A stretch of DNA of 64,000 nt from Imbricaverruca yamaguchii (taxonomy: Eukaryota > Arthropoda > Thecostraca > Neoverrucidae): assembly GCA_034440575.1 (NCBI GenBank), contig JAOTOL010001559.1:1347001-1411000 (forward strand), given 5' to 3'. How positions within the stretch are numbered: position 1 is the stretch's first letter; the number at the start of each line of letters is the position of its first letter. Made by a program: the position numbers and the translations under genes. Positions 33,895-45,117 of the stretch are shown piece after piece. Below the pieces are notes generated by a model. The model worked only from the letters and a program-made list of their open reading frames with translations. It was not told where the DNA came from and did not search any database.

Positions 33895-36687
33895 GTGAGG
33901 CGCGGCCAGGCGCGGCCAGGCGTGGCCAATTTGGAAATGTATTGAGGGGGCCCCAAGTGTTGATGCACTATACACCCCTCCACAACCACAAACTCAGCGA
34001 ATTTCTCCCACCTTATTTTGAGATCTTAGACATTCTAACTTTGTATTTGATGATGCTTATACTTGTATATATTCAGCATCACCACCAAAGAAGAAATCGC
34101 TCCACAACATATGAGGTCACTTAAGGCCCATTTCATGACAAATCAACGAATGAAAGGGCCAAAATAATACCCAATATTTTATGTTTGATGAAAATATTTA
34201 TGCAAGGTTATCTGAAGAGCCGAATCCAGCTATGCCATTTTTAGAAAGAGCAGGTCAATGGTCAAGGAGCTATAGTCTCGGAAATTGTTTAGATGTTACC
34301 TAAGAAGGGTGTCTTTTGAAGTGTTTAAACCCAATGAAGAACCGTCTTAATTATACAAAATTACACCTTTTTGCGTCCAATGTCGCCGCCTGTGTGTCAA
34401 TTTCAGCGATAACCTCATTCATTTTCGACAGTTTCGACATTAGCATAGCGCACCCAATTTACAGCTCCACATTCGGCCCAGCAGCATTAGGTTTAGTACC
34501 AGTGCAACCTGTTTCGGCAGAACTGCACTCGAATTCAGATTTGCAGTGAATATTTCGGCATGTGCGGATGATTCAGTAGTAGTGCGATGAATTTCGGCAA
34601 AGTGCAAGCAAATTCGACGCGGAAAATACTCCGCTATGAGACTAGTATTTGTCCCATTCGGTTGTGTATTTATTCATCGGACAATAATGGACAATCTTTG
34701 ATGTTTTGTGTATCCAATTGTATATCCACTGCATAATGTGACTTTGGCTAGCGGGAAGTTACTAAGCGGCGCGACTCAGCACTGTAACACTTAACCAATC
34801 AGAGGCCAGTAATACTTCTTTCAAGACGCGTATGCTGCAACCACAAGGTCAAGACGTTACGGCTCGTTTGCACGTTGTCATGCCCACTGGTGGATCCAAA
34901 GGCCACGCCCGCCCCCCCGAAGCGCCTCAAAGAGGGGCCATCATGTTTCCCCCTCCCCCCCCCGACACCAACAGAAGTAAACTAAATTAAAATACGATAA
35001 CTTTGAAAATAGCGCTCCGGGTGAAAGAATCTCCAATTATAAACACATTTTCATAATTGACTGTAAGCCCAACATGGTAGCATAGTAGACTCTGACACAC
35101 ATCGAGGGTTCTATGCTGTTTACGTTCTGCTTACAGCAAGACTTGACAAAATCAGCAGTTTCATTATTCCTTTAGTCAGATAGCTTCATTAATTTAGTTT
35201 AGCCAGTAACGGGGAAGCAAACTCAGTGAGCCAGCTTTGGAAAGCGAATTTTGAACAGAATGTTTTGTGCGTGTGTCCAGTTAAGCCCAGTTGAGCAACA
35301 TGCTTCTTATGTTGGTGTTGTGGGTCTCTAAGAGGAAGGGACAGGCTACGTTGGCTGATTTTTTTCAAAAGTATAGCAAGATGATGTATGTAGGTATTTA
35401 GATCCTGAATAAGAGATAACTGGTTAGTTGGCAGGTAAGGGAGATTCGGGTGGTAAGACCGCGCTATCAAACTTTAAGGGTTTAATTGCAGTTTAACACT
35501 CGCACGTCCGGCGGTCCACGCCAACTTCGCATGTCCGGGGGGGGGGTAGATGTCTGCCCCCTTAAGATCTTAGGAACTATGCTAGCTAGCGACAAACGGA
35601 AAACGGCGTTGGATAGCTGGTGACGGGCTCTGTCGAAAATGTGTCGGTATTTTTTTTCTCGCTCAGGTCAACATTCAGGTCACTGGGCCTTCATAGGTCA
35701 AATTCGACCAGATTGGATGGGACTCAGATATTGACACATATCTCAGGATCTGTAAGAGATTGAAACAAATGGCGAACGCTATTCGACAGTCCTTGAAATG
35801 CGCTACTGACATTAGGCGGTGTTATTTAAGGTCAGGTCAACCGAAACTCAGGTCGAATTCATGAATTCATGGCCTCAGGTCAAGGCTTAGGGAGGTCACG
35901 TAAGGTATCAATCGACACGTCTTGACGATGCAAGCGCAATGACGGTAATTTCAGCCTTCTAGCTCAATGCAGTGCGATGTAATGCGCATAAATGTGTAGT
36001 GATCTCACGTAACCTCAGAGACCTTGGTGAGGTCACTGAGCAAAAATGTCAGCGGTAACATTGAGCATAGCTTCCGTCTACATTCCACAACCGTTGTGAG
36101 ATCATTCCGACCGCAAATATGTAACTAGGAAACATTTTACCATAGCCCTATAATGGGGAAGCCATGGCAGCGACCTGACCTAAGGTCAATGCTACGAGAA
36201 AAACCCGACATACATGTTATGTTCCCTGATGAGATCATGACATGCTATAAGTTTCAAATCAATCGCCCGATTATTGTGGAAGTTATGCCACCTAGAACTC
36301 CGAGTGTAGTTGGGTCACTTCGCCTGACCTGGTGACATGACCTGAGATGACCCAGGATTAAAAATGTACGAAGATATGCGGAAAAGACCAATGAACAGCT
36401 ATGCGAGGTTTGGCTTTGCTAACCCTATTAGTTTGGCGGCAAATGAGGAAACACCGAAGGCGGGCCGATATGTGTCCCCCCCCCCTCCGGACGTGCGCGG
36501 ATTAAAGTATAAAAAGATATAAGGGAAATCATTAAAGATGATCAAGTCCAATCGTGTTTACACCAATGTTAACTGCAGGTGAACTGCATACATATCACTA
36601 GATACAGTTACAAGGAACAATTCTTGACTTCTTGAAGTTTACTAGATTGCACAAGTCCTGCATTGACTAATTCTTTGACATCAGCCT

Positions 36688-36730
36688 CCAGGGCTCAGGA
36701 GACCCCTCCAGCTGGTCTCCTGAGCCCTGG
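36688..36730. other. Perfect 17-bp hairpin, 9-nt loop
   Basis: Arms ccagggctcaggagacc and ggtctcctgagccctgg flank the loop cctccagct. No transposon or gene context was recognised. With 17 uninterrupted GC-rich pairs it is clearly above the background. It could be a cloning-unstable cruciform, a recent micro-inversion, or part of a small hairpin RNA, but the stem is short for an animal pre-miRNA. Confidence 0.9.
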
Positions 36731-37028
36731 GCCTTCCATGCCTCTTTTCCTGTGCGAAGTACTTACCAGATGCAGTCATCTTAACAACCCTTACAATAAG
36801 TCGTGTGGCAAGGCCAGCTGAGCTGCTCCACGGGGGAGTTCATTAAGTTCTTCTTCTAGGGGTTGCTTAGGGAGCAGATGAGAGGTGGCACTGATACAAA
36901 ATCTGACCAGCTGATCAAGTCGACAATGCTGAAAGTATCACGACTGGTGTCAGGTGTCCTTCTGATTCTGACATAGTAGTCCCTTAGCTGAGTGTCTGGG
37001 TCCTCCTCTCCCCTGATGGCGACTCTCT

Positions 37029-37480
37029 TCATCCCTCAATCCTCTCCTTTTGATCCTCAGAGCACAGCAGTATTTGGATTACAATTTCACGGCGGACATA
37101 CCAAGCAGGCGCTCGGAAGCCGCTCTGAAATGGACTGAAATGGTTTTCACTTTCAAGGAAATGACGTACACGTCTATTTACCATTCGTTCAACAATTTTG
37201 CAAGAAGTTTGCGAGTGAGATAGGGTGGAAATATTTTGGGCAAAGCGCATCTTTCCCTTGCTTCTTTATGGGGATGATTCCACTTTCGGGCCAGGTATGA
37301 GGAAACATCTGTCGTTCCCAGCGATGGTTTATTGCAGCAGAAAATTTGCATTGGTTAAGCTCTGATAGATCAGTAAAGGAAGCATATGGAATTTCGTGTG
37401 GCCCGCACTTTTACCGTAGAAGACGATGAGGGTTTGGCAGGATTCATCGCCTTCTTGTAACAGATCTACATCGCTAAGTA
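37029..37480 (-). pseudogene. Non-LTR retrotransposon RT fragment
   Basis: The minus strand gives INHRWERQMFPHTWPESGII, then PIKKQGKD, followed (after a damaged stretch) by SCKIVERMVNRRVRHFLES and SPFQSGFR. These are RT motifs 0 to 2 of Jockey/I-type elements (W...FP..WK.A.VIPI.K, the ER-VN-RL helix and the QSGFR turn). The rest of the element is absent. Confidence 0.75.
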
Positions 37481-39497
37481 AGGTATGAAAATGCATTCGA
37501 TCCTTTACTTACAATCACTCAAATGTTGCGCAAAGAAACATTAATTGCGCATCTGATGGGGTCAGTTTCATGCACGTTCCATTATAAATTCATGCGGTAC
37601 CTGAGGATCATAGCGAGGCATGTTCAAGTTTCTTAGCATGGAGACCGCTGGTCGAAAAGTGGTTGTTCGTGTTGCGAGGGGCGCCACATCGTAAGTATCG
37701 CACTGGTACGTCCAGAACACATGTATTGTGTGCATGGGTTAATTTACTTTGAAACAAGTGTCGGCTGGAAATTCTTGTCGAATAAATTGATGCGTACTTT
37801 TGCGTTCTTTGCGGGCATGTCTTAAAATGGCTAAGTTATTAACCAATGGCAATAAATATATTTACCAAGTATGCAAAATTGCGAGCACCGACTGCAATGC
37901 ATAATCCACGGCCCATTGCTATTTAAAGTCTACCACACAAGAAAAGCCGCATACAGGCTGCAATCGATAAATTCAATATCAATAATCATGTTTGTTTCTA
38001 CATATGGAAACAGTTAAAGACAGCTAGCGTGAAGCGCATGGAAAACGTGATGTTCCATTTTTAAACCATGAATCTATTTAAATCTTAATCGAAAGCGGAT
38101 TTTTGTGTGAGACGTATCGAAACACAGATGACAACCGACAATCGGGTGGGCGCTACGCACTGTGTTCTTGGCCGACTTATTTGCCACCATAAGTGCTCTG
38201 ATCCATATAAAATTGATAAAAATTCCACAATGTTATTTTCACCGACTCCAAGACCCTCTACGTAAGGTACAACCGTCCGACAGTTGAAACGTTTCATGAT
38301 GTCATACGTTTTCAACGGCCGAAATCCTCATTGCCCGCAATGCTTTATAGGGGTAGTTTATAATCTATTATCTTTTTCAGAAATGAGGCTACAGCTATAA
38401 AATAAAGACCATGTGATAGAAAAGATCTTTCTCTACCAAAACGAGAATTTCAGTTTTTACCTGAAAATTACCTGAAACCCGATAAAGGAATTCAAACAGG
38501 TCGTCGCATCATGCAGGCTTCGTCTCCAGCTGGCACCGTCCCATAACTTTTTTTCATCGACGAATGTTGTTAAGGTAGGAATGTGGCGTGAAACTCACGC
38601 AAATTCTGGGACGGATACAGGGGTTTTGTTTGATGCACTTTTGAGGGAACACTTGCCCCTTCAATCTCGACTTTTTCAGCCAATAATTTCAGGTTTTATC
38701 ATGGTGCCCCATTGAGTGTACCTCTCAATCTATATGAATTCCCCTATTGCCTTCATGTATTGCGTTCCTCAATAATTGCCAGAAGCAGCACCTGTGAAAG
38801 GATATAAAGGTCCATAATGGTCACGCATTGCGAATGGCCTATATCCAACTTCCGGTAACATGGGGGAGGGGCAGTTGTCCCGTAAAAGTAAGCTCATTCC
38901 CCGCGGTGAATCTGATGTGGTGCTAAGCGGATGAAGCACACCGAACGTGTAAATTCACCAATGTTTAGTTCAAGTTCTCCAGGTCCTTGTGTCATCTGAA
39001 GGTCAACACAGGTCAAATAAAGCAAATTAGAAATGGGACATATTGTATTCAATGTTGTTTCATGTTCAACGAATTATCCAGATTGTAGACGTAAGCTAAA
39101 TTGACGTTGCTATCACGGTTCAGGACTATACAATGTGATCCTCGGTAACGCTTTCGTAGTTTGAGTACAAGGAACACGAAAACAGGTGTATTGAGAACTT
39201 GATTGTCCTGAATATTTTTCATCACGCCCTGGTTACCTCTCCCAACTGGATTTTCTGCTATGCAAATACGTGTCCACTGGTATCACTGCCGTGCAAGGGA
39301 AAAAAGACGCAGGTGACATTTTCTGGCCCAAACCACCTTTCTACACCATACGATAGCTATTTCGTAGACGCCGATTGGTAAAAACCATACCCATGTTTAG
39401 GTAACATACGATTTCGAAGAACATTATTTTCTTTAAAAAAATACGCACGTGAGGAACAACGATATAGATATCATGGCCAAAGGACGTATGAAACAAA

Positions 39498-39735
39498 CTA
39501 GCATTCGATGACAACATACCTTGATGGAATGTTCACAGACGGAATAGCGTTTTTGCGCAAGAACAGCTTGGCCTTGAAGCCCATAGACCGTTTCAGTAGG
39601 CATGATGGGTCAAAGTCACCTTCCGCAAAATGGTTCGAACAGATCCGAGCCGTCTTCAAGTTCATCCGGTCCTGTCTCGCACACAGGTGCACCCACTCCG
39701 CTCTCCTTTTAATATCTTTCGGAAAAATTAAAATA
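39498..39735 (-). pseudogene. THAP-domain fragment
   Basis: The minus-strand frame reads FPKDIKRRAEWVHLCAR, then ICSNHFAEGDFDP and LRKNAIPSVNIPSR. These are the core features of the THAP zinc finger (FPKD, W, CSxHF, F, and a terminal AxPSxN in place of AVPT). The N-terminal C-x2/4-C part is not in frame; an intron or decay could explain that. THAP domains occur in P-element-type and Harbinger/IS4EU transposases as well as host proteins. With other transposon debris around, a transposon remnant is more likely. Confidence 0.65.
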
Positions 39736-40011
39736 CGAGATGTCAGGATTGTTCCTGAATGATGAAGTACACTTAGCCACAGAACAGTATCCCATTACTA
39801 GGAGCACCTACTCAAAGACCAGAAAAGCCTATAATATATCGTACGCAGCCGCACCACTACCAGATATTTGAAAGGACGGTTGTATTCTGGCGCAGTAAAT
39901 GCGCAAGAAATGCCTGACGAATGACGTCAGAAATTATAGTGGGCCTATGGCCGCTGAAGGGACGGTTCCCCCTAACTGACTCTAAAACAATCTTTATGGG
40001 CCATCCAGCAA

Positions 40012-40560
40012 ATGGAAGACATTCACCACCCTCGTGCATATGGCATTGCTAGCGTCTTCCTCTCCCTTACATGCCGGCGAAGCGTTGTCTTCCTCTGGAT
40101 GTCTGGCCATTCCGGAATCCCAGGGAATACAAGCCCTGACCAGCTAGCAAATGAGCCTACTAACCTCCTAATACGTTTATGTCTTTCCATAGCACTTTCG
40201 GCTGCCTTGCATTAAGCCAAGCTGTGCTTTTCGACATCCTCCAAAATAAATGGCGAGATAATCGCATTAGCCATCTTTATCGCATCAAGCCTATCCTAGC
40301 ACCTTGGTCTACGTCCACCCGATGCAGCCCAGAACGCGTGTTTTTTTTTGTCTCCGTTCAGGGCTCCGCTTTCCCAGCCACCAATCTACTCCTCATGCAA
40401 TGTACATCTGACCGTAAAGCATTTACTTCTGATATGTACTCTCTATGATCTTAAACGGCGCCATATCGTGTCTTCCATTCGTGCTTCCACACTGATGAAG
40501 GATTTACCCGGCCTTCTGGGTATTATATCCCTTCAAAACTAAACGGTCTTGTCCTGGACT
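40012..40560 (+). pseudogene. Non-LTR retrotransposon RNase H and C-terminal domain remnant
   Basis: One frame carries VVFLWMSGHSGIPGN and PDQLAN, the late RNase H motif of I/R1/Jockey-type elements (WVPGHxGIxGNExAD). After a frameshift near 40.2 kb come NKWRDNRISHLYRIKPILAP, then CNVHLTVKHLLLICTLYDLK, the terminal Cys-His motif (C..H.TxxHLLxxC). Frameshifts and the lost acidic residue make it a pseudogene. Confidence 0.75.
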
Positions 40561-40816
40561 ATATAACAAACTCCGGTCTCGCCCGCAAAATATGAGCTCG
40601 AAATTCCCAAAATATATTAATCCTGCTGACCTTAATACGACTTCAGGTTGTCCTCTACAGCACAACACATGCAGGTATCGCACACGTCACATTTACCGGC
40701 ATGAGGAACGCCACGCAAGCTGGAAAAAATGCGCGGCCTTCCTGAAAATAGTGATGCACGTGGTTTTTTCACCGTCGCATTTTTTCCAGTTTTATAAATG
40801 ATCAACAAATACACAT

Positions 40817-40842
40817 CAAACACACACACACACACACACACA
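40817..40842. repeat. (CA)n microsatellite
   Basis: Pure (ca)n run. Confidence 0.95.
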
Positions 40843-42558
40843 TGGAAGGTGGAGTCGAGGCGCAGGACAGATGTCGAGAGAACTACTGTCTATATGTTAT
40901 CTAGCGACTGTCTACTCTACTTGGCCTTCCACATCGCCCTACGGTCGCGGCAGTTCTCCTTACCTGCCGTTCAAATTGGTTTTGAAATGTGTGTCCAGAT
41001 GATCGTACAATGTACATAGCATGTTTTGTAGTACAAAATTTCGAACCGCTACTATATTTCTGGCAATATACGTGTTCTCAGAGCATGGCAGGGACCACGA
41101 TGTTTTTTTCGTCTATGCGATGAACTAGGCAATGCCCCTTACCTCTCGATTGTGCACAAGACATCGTTTCCGCCTGCTTCGCGGTTGGTTACAACCTACC
41201 TTCTTAACCTACAGCATGTAGTCTGGTGTCCGGATCAGCCGGGCTCCCTGGACCTCGAGGCCCTCCTCTGCCCGGCGCTGACTGTTCCTCATCTCAACCT
41301 GCTCGACCTAATCAATCGGTTTCGAGTCGGATTTTGGTCGGCGCCTGGAGAACGGATTTAGTCGGGCGCCGGGAGATTTCTCGGCGTAGGGATTGTGGCG
41401 GATCGAATCGGTAAAGTAACACGTTCCCCTTCGGCCGAATATCTTTGGTCAAAGGCCAACACAAAAATAATTAATACATGTCAACGTTCGTCTTGTATAA
41501 TTGAAAGAGGCTTGTTTAGAAAGTCATGTAAGCCATGGCTTCCTACCTATTGTTTTTTTTTAAGAATAACAATTTTAATAAAGTGTGTAACAATAACAAA
41601 TAGCAATGCTCACTAAGTGTTGCAGACTTTATTCTAACATTGTATCATAAGCCATATTTGGTTTACGTGTGACTCTTGTTGGTTCAGACTTGAACTGGAG
41701 TGCGCCATATCAAGATTGAATATAGGGACATTGGGCATGTAGGTACATATGTAAATATAGAGCTATATATGTAATATAGCTTTATATGTAATAATAGCTT
41801 TATATGTAAATATAAAGCTACTGGTGCGGTGGATGTGCTGCTGATGGCAATTATTGTTCGTGTGTCCACAATCTCAATGGCAATGCGATTGTTGTCGACT
41901 CAATATTTTGCGGTAGTGTATGCAGTTTTGGCAATGTCTGCACATTGATAAAATGTTATGATACGAATTCAAGCTCCATATGCTTGTGTTTCCCATTGAT
42001 GCTGTGTGCAAATATCAGTATGCCAAGGCAATTGTAGATGAGTGGCTTTCCTGATTTGCCAACCAATTTGGTTTAAAATGTATCAGTTTCAGCTAATCTC
42101 AATATTTGATTAGATTAATGTGTGCTTCCAAAGTGAACAGCAATTTAACTAGTTTGTGTTTTGATAAATTTGCACTTTTGCAGGATAAGATTGATAGTCA
42201 ATCCGCTATTCAATCTAAATATGTTATTTTCCGTACAAAACATGCTACTTGGTATCCCCTATGTATTCCAAGTCGAATGCTGTGTTTCATTTTGTTCATA
42301 TTAACTTTCTTCTCATCAACATAAAACGCATTAGGTCAATGGGGGATCCACATTGAGGGAATAAGATCAACATTGGTGAGGCCATGACCCCCACAAAAGG
42401 ATTGAAGTCGACGCCCCTGGGTGAAGCTGATTGCCAAGGTTTGGGGATTATCCGGCGGACGATGAATGCCTCCGCTGTGCTGTGCGATGTGCCGCTCTGA
42501 TCATCCTCCCCCTCCATTTCAGTCAATTGTGCTCGTGATAGCATGGTAAATCTTCCGT

Positions 42559-42795
42559 CGTGTCACGCTGTGTCTGCAGGGTGGACCTGCTGGACGTCCA
42601 GGGTCGGATGGTACTACACCTGGCCGCCCAGATATCGGCTGTCACGCTATGTCTGCAGGGTTGACCTGCTGGACGTCCAGGGCCGGATGGTACTACACCT
42701 GGCCGCCCAGATATCGGCTGTCACGCTGTGTCTGCAGGGTGGACCTGCTGGACGTCGAGGGCCGGACGGCACTACATCTGGCCGCCCAGGCTGGA
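42559..42795 (+). repeat. Three tandem copies of acceptor plus 5' part of ankyrin exon 17, 79-bp unit
   Basis: Each copy has tgtcacgctgtgtctgcag, then a piece encoding VDLLDVQGRMVLHLAAQ. Exon-like starts are at 42580, 42659 and 42738. Copies 1 and 2 end in gatatcggc and re-enter the next acceptor. Copy 3 continues into the complete exon. The unit is not a multiple of three, and reading copy 1 into copy 2 meets a TGA. Copies 1 and 2 share gtccaggg-cggatggta, where copy 3 has gtcgagggccggacggca, so copies 1 and 2 are closer to each other than to the functional one. Confidence 0.94.
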
Positions 42796-42957
42796 CACAC
42801 GGCAGTGTGTGAGACCCTACTGGAGCGGCCGCTGCCGGTCAACGCACGCTGTCGTATCGGCCGCACTCCGCTGCACCTGGCTGCCGCTGCCGGCTTCTCA
42901 CAGCTGGTGGACGCTCTGCTGCAGCGATTCCACGCAGCCGTCGACATTGCTGCGCTG
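42738..42957 (+). CDS. nompC: TRPN/NompC-like channel, exon for ankyrin repeats 17 and 18
   Basis: Phase 2 entry after gtgtctgcag and phase 0 exit at gcgctggtgagc. Repeat 17 reads VDLLDVEGRTALHLAAQAGH, then VCETLLERPLPVNARCR. Repeat 18 reads IGRTPLHLAAAAGFSQLVDA, then LLQRFHAAVDIAAL. NompC has VDVFDTEGRSALHLAAERGY, VCDALL, SRVGRTALHLAAMNGFTHLV and a final AVIDILTL, a repeat-for-repeat match with identical spacing. It is the third of three tandem acceptors, and only this one gives an intact exon. Confidence 0.96.
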
Positions 42958-43471
42958 GTGAGCATGCCACGCACCTGACCTGACCTCATGTCATCCGGAT
43001 TAGCTGTGGGGTCAATGTTATTGCGCTGCTGGTGAGCATGCCATGGGCATGACCTGAACTGACTTTACCTGGACTAGCTTAAAGGTCAGTGGCTATGCAC
43101 CGGTGAATACGCCGTGAATCTGATATAGCTCCAGTGGCCTGTGACCAGGAATGTCACCTTGAATATGCTAAGGGGTACTGGTTCTCTCAATCATTGATTT
43201 GTCTCCTTCAATCATCAATTTGTAACCACCCCTCCCCCATTAAGCTGAAGCTCAACCATTGTGCATATGTCCATTGTAACCATTGTACACTAAACCCTAT
43301 ACACCTTTGTTTTTCTGGGCAGCTTTTGCTATCAAAAGGATCATTTTCCCCTCCCTCGAATCAGATTCGTAAAGCGACACCCATGCCTGTGTCTGCCCGA
43401 TGCCTGACATCAACTTGGCGACTCGCTGGGCGTCTAGTGCCAGTGTTCAGTGCCTCTTGCTCCGACGACAG
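42958..43471. other. Intron, no gene seen
   Basis: Short phase-0 intron. At its start gctggtgagcatgcca is repeated once (about 42953 and 43028), a small copy of the donor region. Nothing else was recognised. Confidence 0.6.
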
Positions 43472-43672
43472 GATCGGAGGACTCCACTCCACCTAGCGGC
43501 CGACGCTGGGCACCTGGAGGTGTGTAGCGCGCTGGTGCAGGCCGACAGCGACACTAGCGCCAGGGACGCCGGCGGACAAACACCTGTACTACTGGCGGCA
43601 CGCAGGAACCACGCAGAGGTGGTCAAGCTACTCCTGAAGTACTGCCCGGAGCTACCCAACTGGACAGATCAG
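43472..43672 (+). CDS. nompC: TRPN/NompC-like channel, exon for ankyrin repeats 19 and 20
   Basis: 67 codons, phase 0 to 0, from ctccgacgacag to gatcaggtactg. Repeat 19 reads DRRTPLHLAADAGHLEVCSA. Repeat 20 reads AGGQTPVLLAARRNHAEVVK, then LLLKYCPELPNW. NompC has RKQTPLHLAAASGQMEVCQLL, then LGQKPIHVAAQNNYSEVAKL and a terminal QQHPSLVN. This is the last TRPN exon visible. Repeat 21 (DGNTCAHIAA in NompC) was looked for to the end of the window and not found, so the following intron would exceed 20 kb, filled by nested transposons. Confidence 0.95.
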
Positions 43673-43859
43673 GTACTGTCCTAAGCTATCTAACTTGTCG
43701 ACGGATCGGCCATTGATTCGGGCTGCTGAAGCTGATGGGAAATAATGGTGCTGTTGGCTGCTCTGAGCGACACTGCATGTATTCCCCAGATCTGTCAGGG
43801 CAAGTGAAGCGGTTCGTACTTAAAACTATAGGTCAATTCATGTCATCCGAAATGAGGTC

Positions 43860-44256
43860 GCAGCCCGTCACCGACCCTGACTGACCCAAGTGGGCACACG
43901 AGAGGGAGATGTGTCGGTATGCGGCAGTTCACAGCGTGCTACGTTCAACCGCACGACAGCGCCTACGCGACAACACTTCCACCACTGGCATTTCCACCTC
44001 CACAGCTGTGCCCTCCCACACCGCACTTGCTGTCGGGCGCAGCTACACAGCGGCTCTCTCATCAACACCTAAACTCGCACTCATCCCAGCACCAGCTCCT
44101 GTGATGTTCTATAGGTTCAGATCCGTGCTCGAGGCTGGCGGCTGCAGCTCACGCGATGGTCGTGGGTCGGACTGTCGGTTTATTGGCTGCGGCTGGCAGC
44201 TGGCTGCAGCTGCGGGCTGCCATATCTAAGGAAATTCCCAGCATCTCCCTCCCCCA
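43860..44256 (-). mobile_element. 3' LTR and polypurine tract of gypsy element A
   Basis: On the minus strand a purine run cttgggggagggaga (44244-44258) is followed by tgctgggaatttcc, a typical polypurine tract plus LTR start. The pol C-terminus of the same element is at 59578 and above; the hAT element 44361-59577 separates them. The left LTR end is not precisely defined. Similarity to the LTR-like piece at 31.4-31.8 kb supports the call. Confidence 0.55.
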
Positions 44257-45117
44257 AGACGCATGTGAACAAACGAATATGGTATAGCATAACAGGAAAG
44301 AACACACGCACGCGTATGATGTTGCATAATCGATCACAAATTGTGATAGGTAAGCCCGGACAGTGGCGTCGCCACGAAATTCTTCCAGGGGGGCAAGGTC
44401 GAAAGGGGGCCTCCTGCTCCCCGAAGAGAGGCCTCCATTGTGTTGGGGCCTCCTATTGTTTTTAGGCCCTTAGTATGGTTCGGGAATGGGAAGCATGATT
44501 TCATAGTAATGTACTGTTTTTCTTGGCATGGTGCATAATATACACAACACGCAATAGCAATAATCTTTTTTTTTTCAGCTGAAAACTGGGCCATGCCAAC
44601 CTATAAATAAGTTATTTGTCGATATACACCTAAGTGTCAAAACCAACCAACGTCTCAATGCTTTCTCGAACAGAAGAATCTTCCCGCTGCCCCCTAGATT
44701 GCAGCGAGGCTGATGCTAAGCATATCTTAGAGATACCTCCCATTGAGCAACCCACTTTTATGTCCTCCAAGAATAACTTAATATGGTTAGATTCATCACT
44801 CTCGCACCCAATTCTACGGTTTTATTTTGGTATCCCTTGACAAATCAACTGACACTGCTGAAATTGCACCTATATCACAACAACCGGATCTGTATCCGAA
44901 AATGTTAAGCTAGAGCCCTTCAAAATAAGGAGGGATTCGATAAAAAATATCCGGGTCAGGAATATTGCTCTGGAGCACATCACCAGATATCACCAGATGC
45001 CATCACAAATTGTGTACACCGCCGAAAAACATACCGAATCTCGACAAATCGAGATGGGATACAAATACATGGCGCCAGGGTATCGAAATGTCGGGCTGGA
45101 AGACGGACTTTTGAGAG

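Larger units (their letters stand above)
33895..42558. other. 8.8-kb phase-2 intron between repeats 16 and 17
   Basis: No ankyrin repeat is missing here (the split Arg codon joins directly). Besides the RT, THAP and RNase H fragments and hairpin listed separately, the stretches 33.9-36.6, 37.5-39.4, 40.9-42.5 kb hold AT-rich sequence with no gene I can support. Around 35.64-36.37 kb there are many ggtcaagg/ggtcac motifs, like the foldback element at 55.4-57.8 kb but diverged. Confidence 0.6.

Noticed and set aside
35189..35470. 93-codon minus-strand frame
   Set aside because: No recognisable domain and no splice logic; kept as unassigned intron.
43909..44229. 106-codon frame just after the last TRPN exon
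   Set aside because: No ankyrin pattern; it overlaps the minus-strand gypsy LTR.
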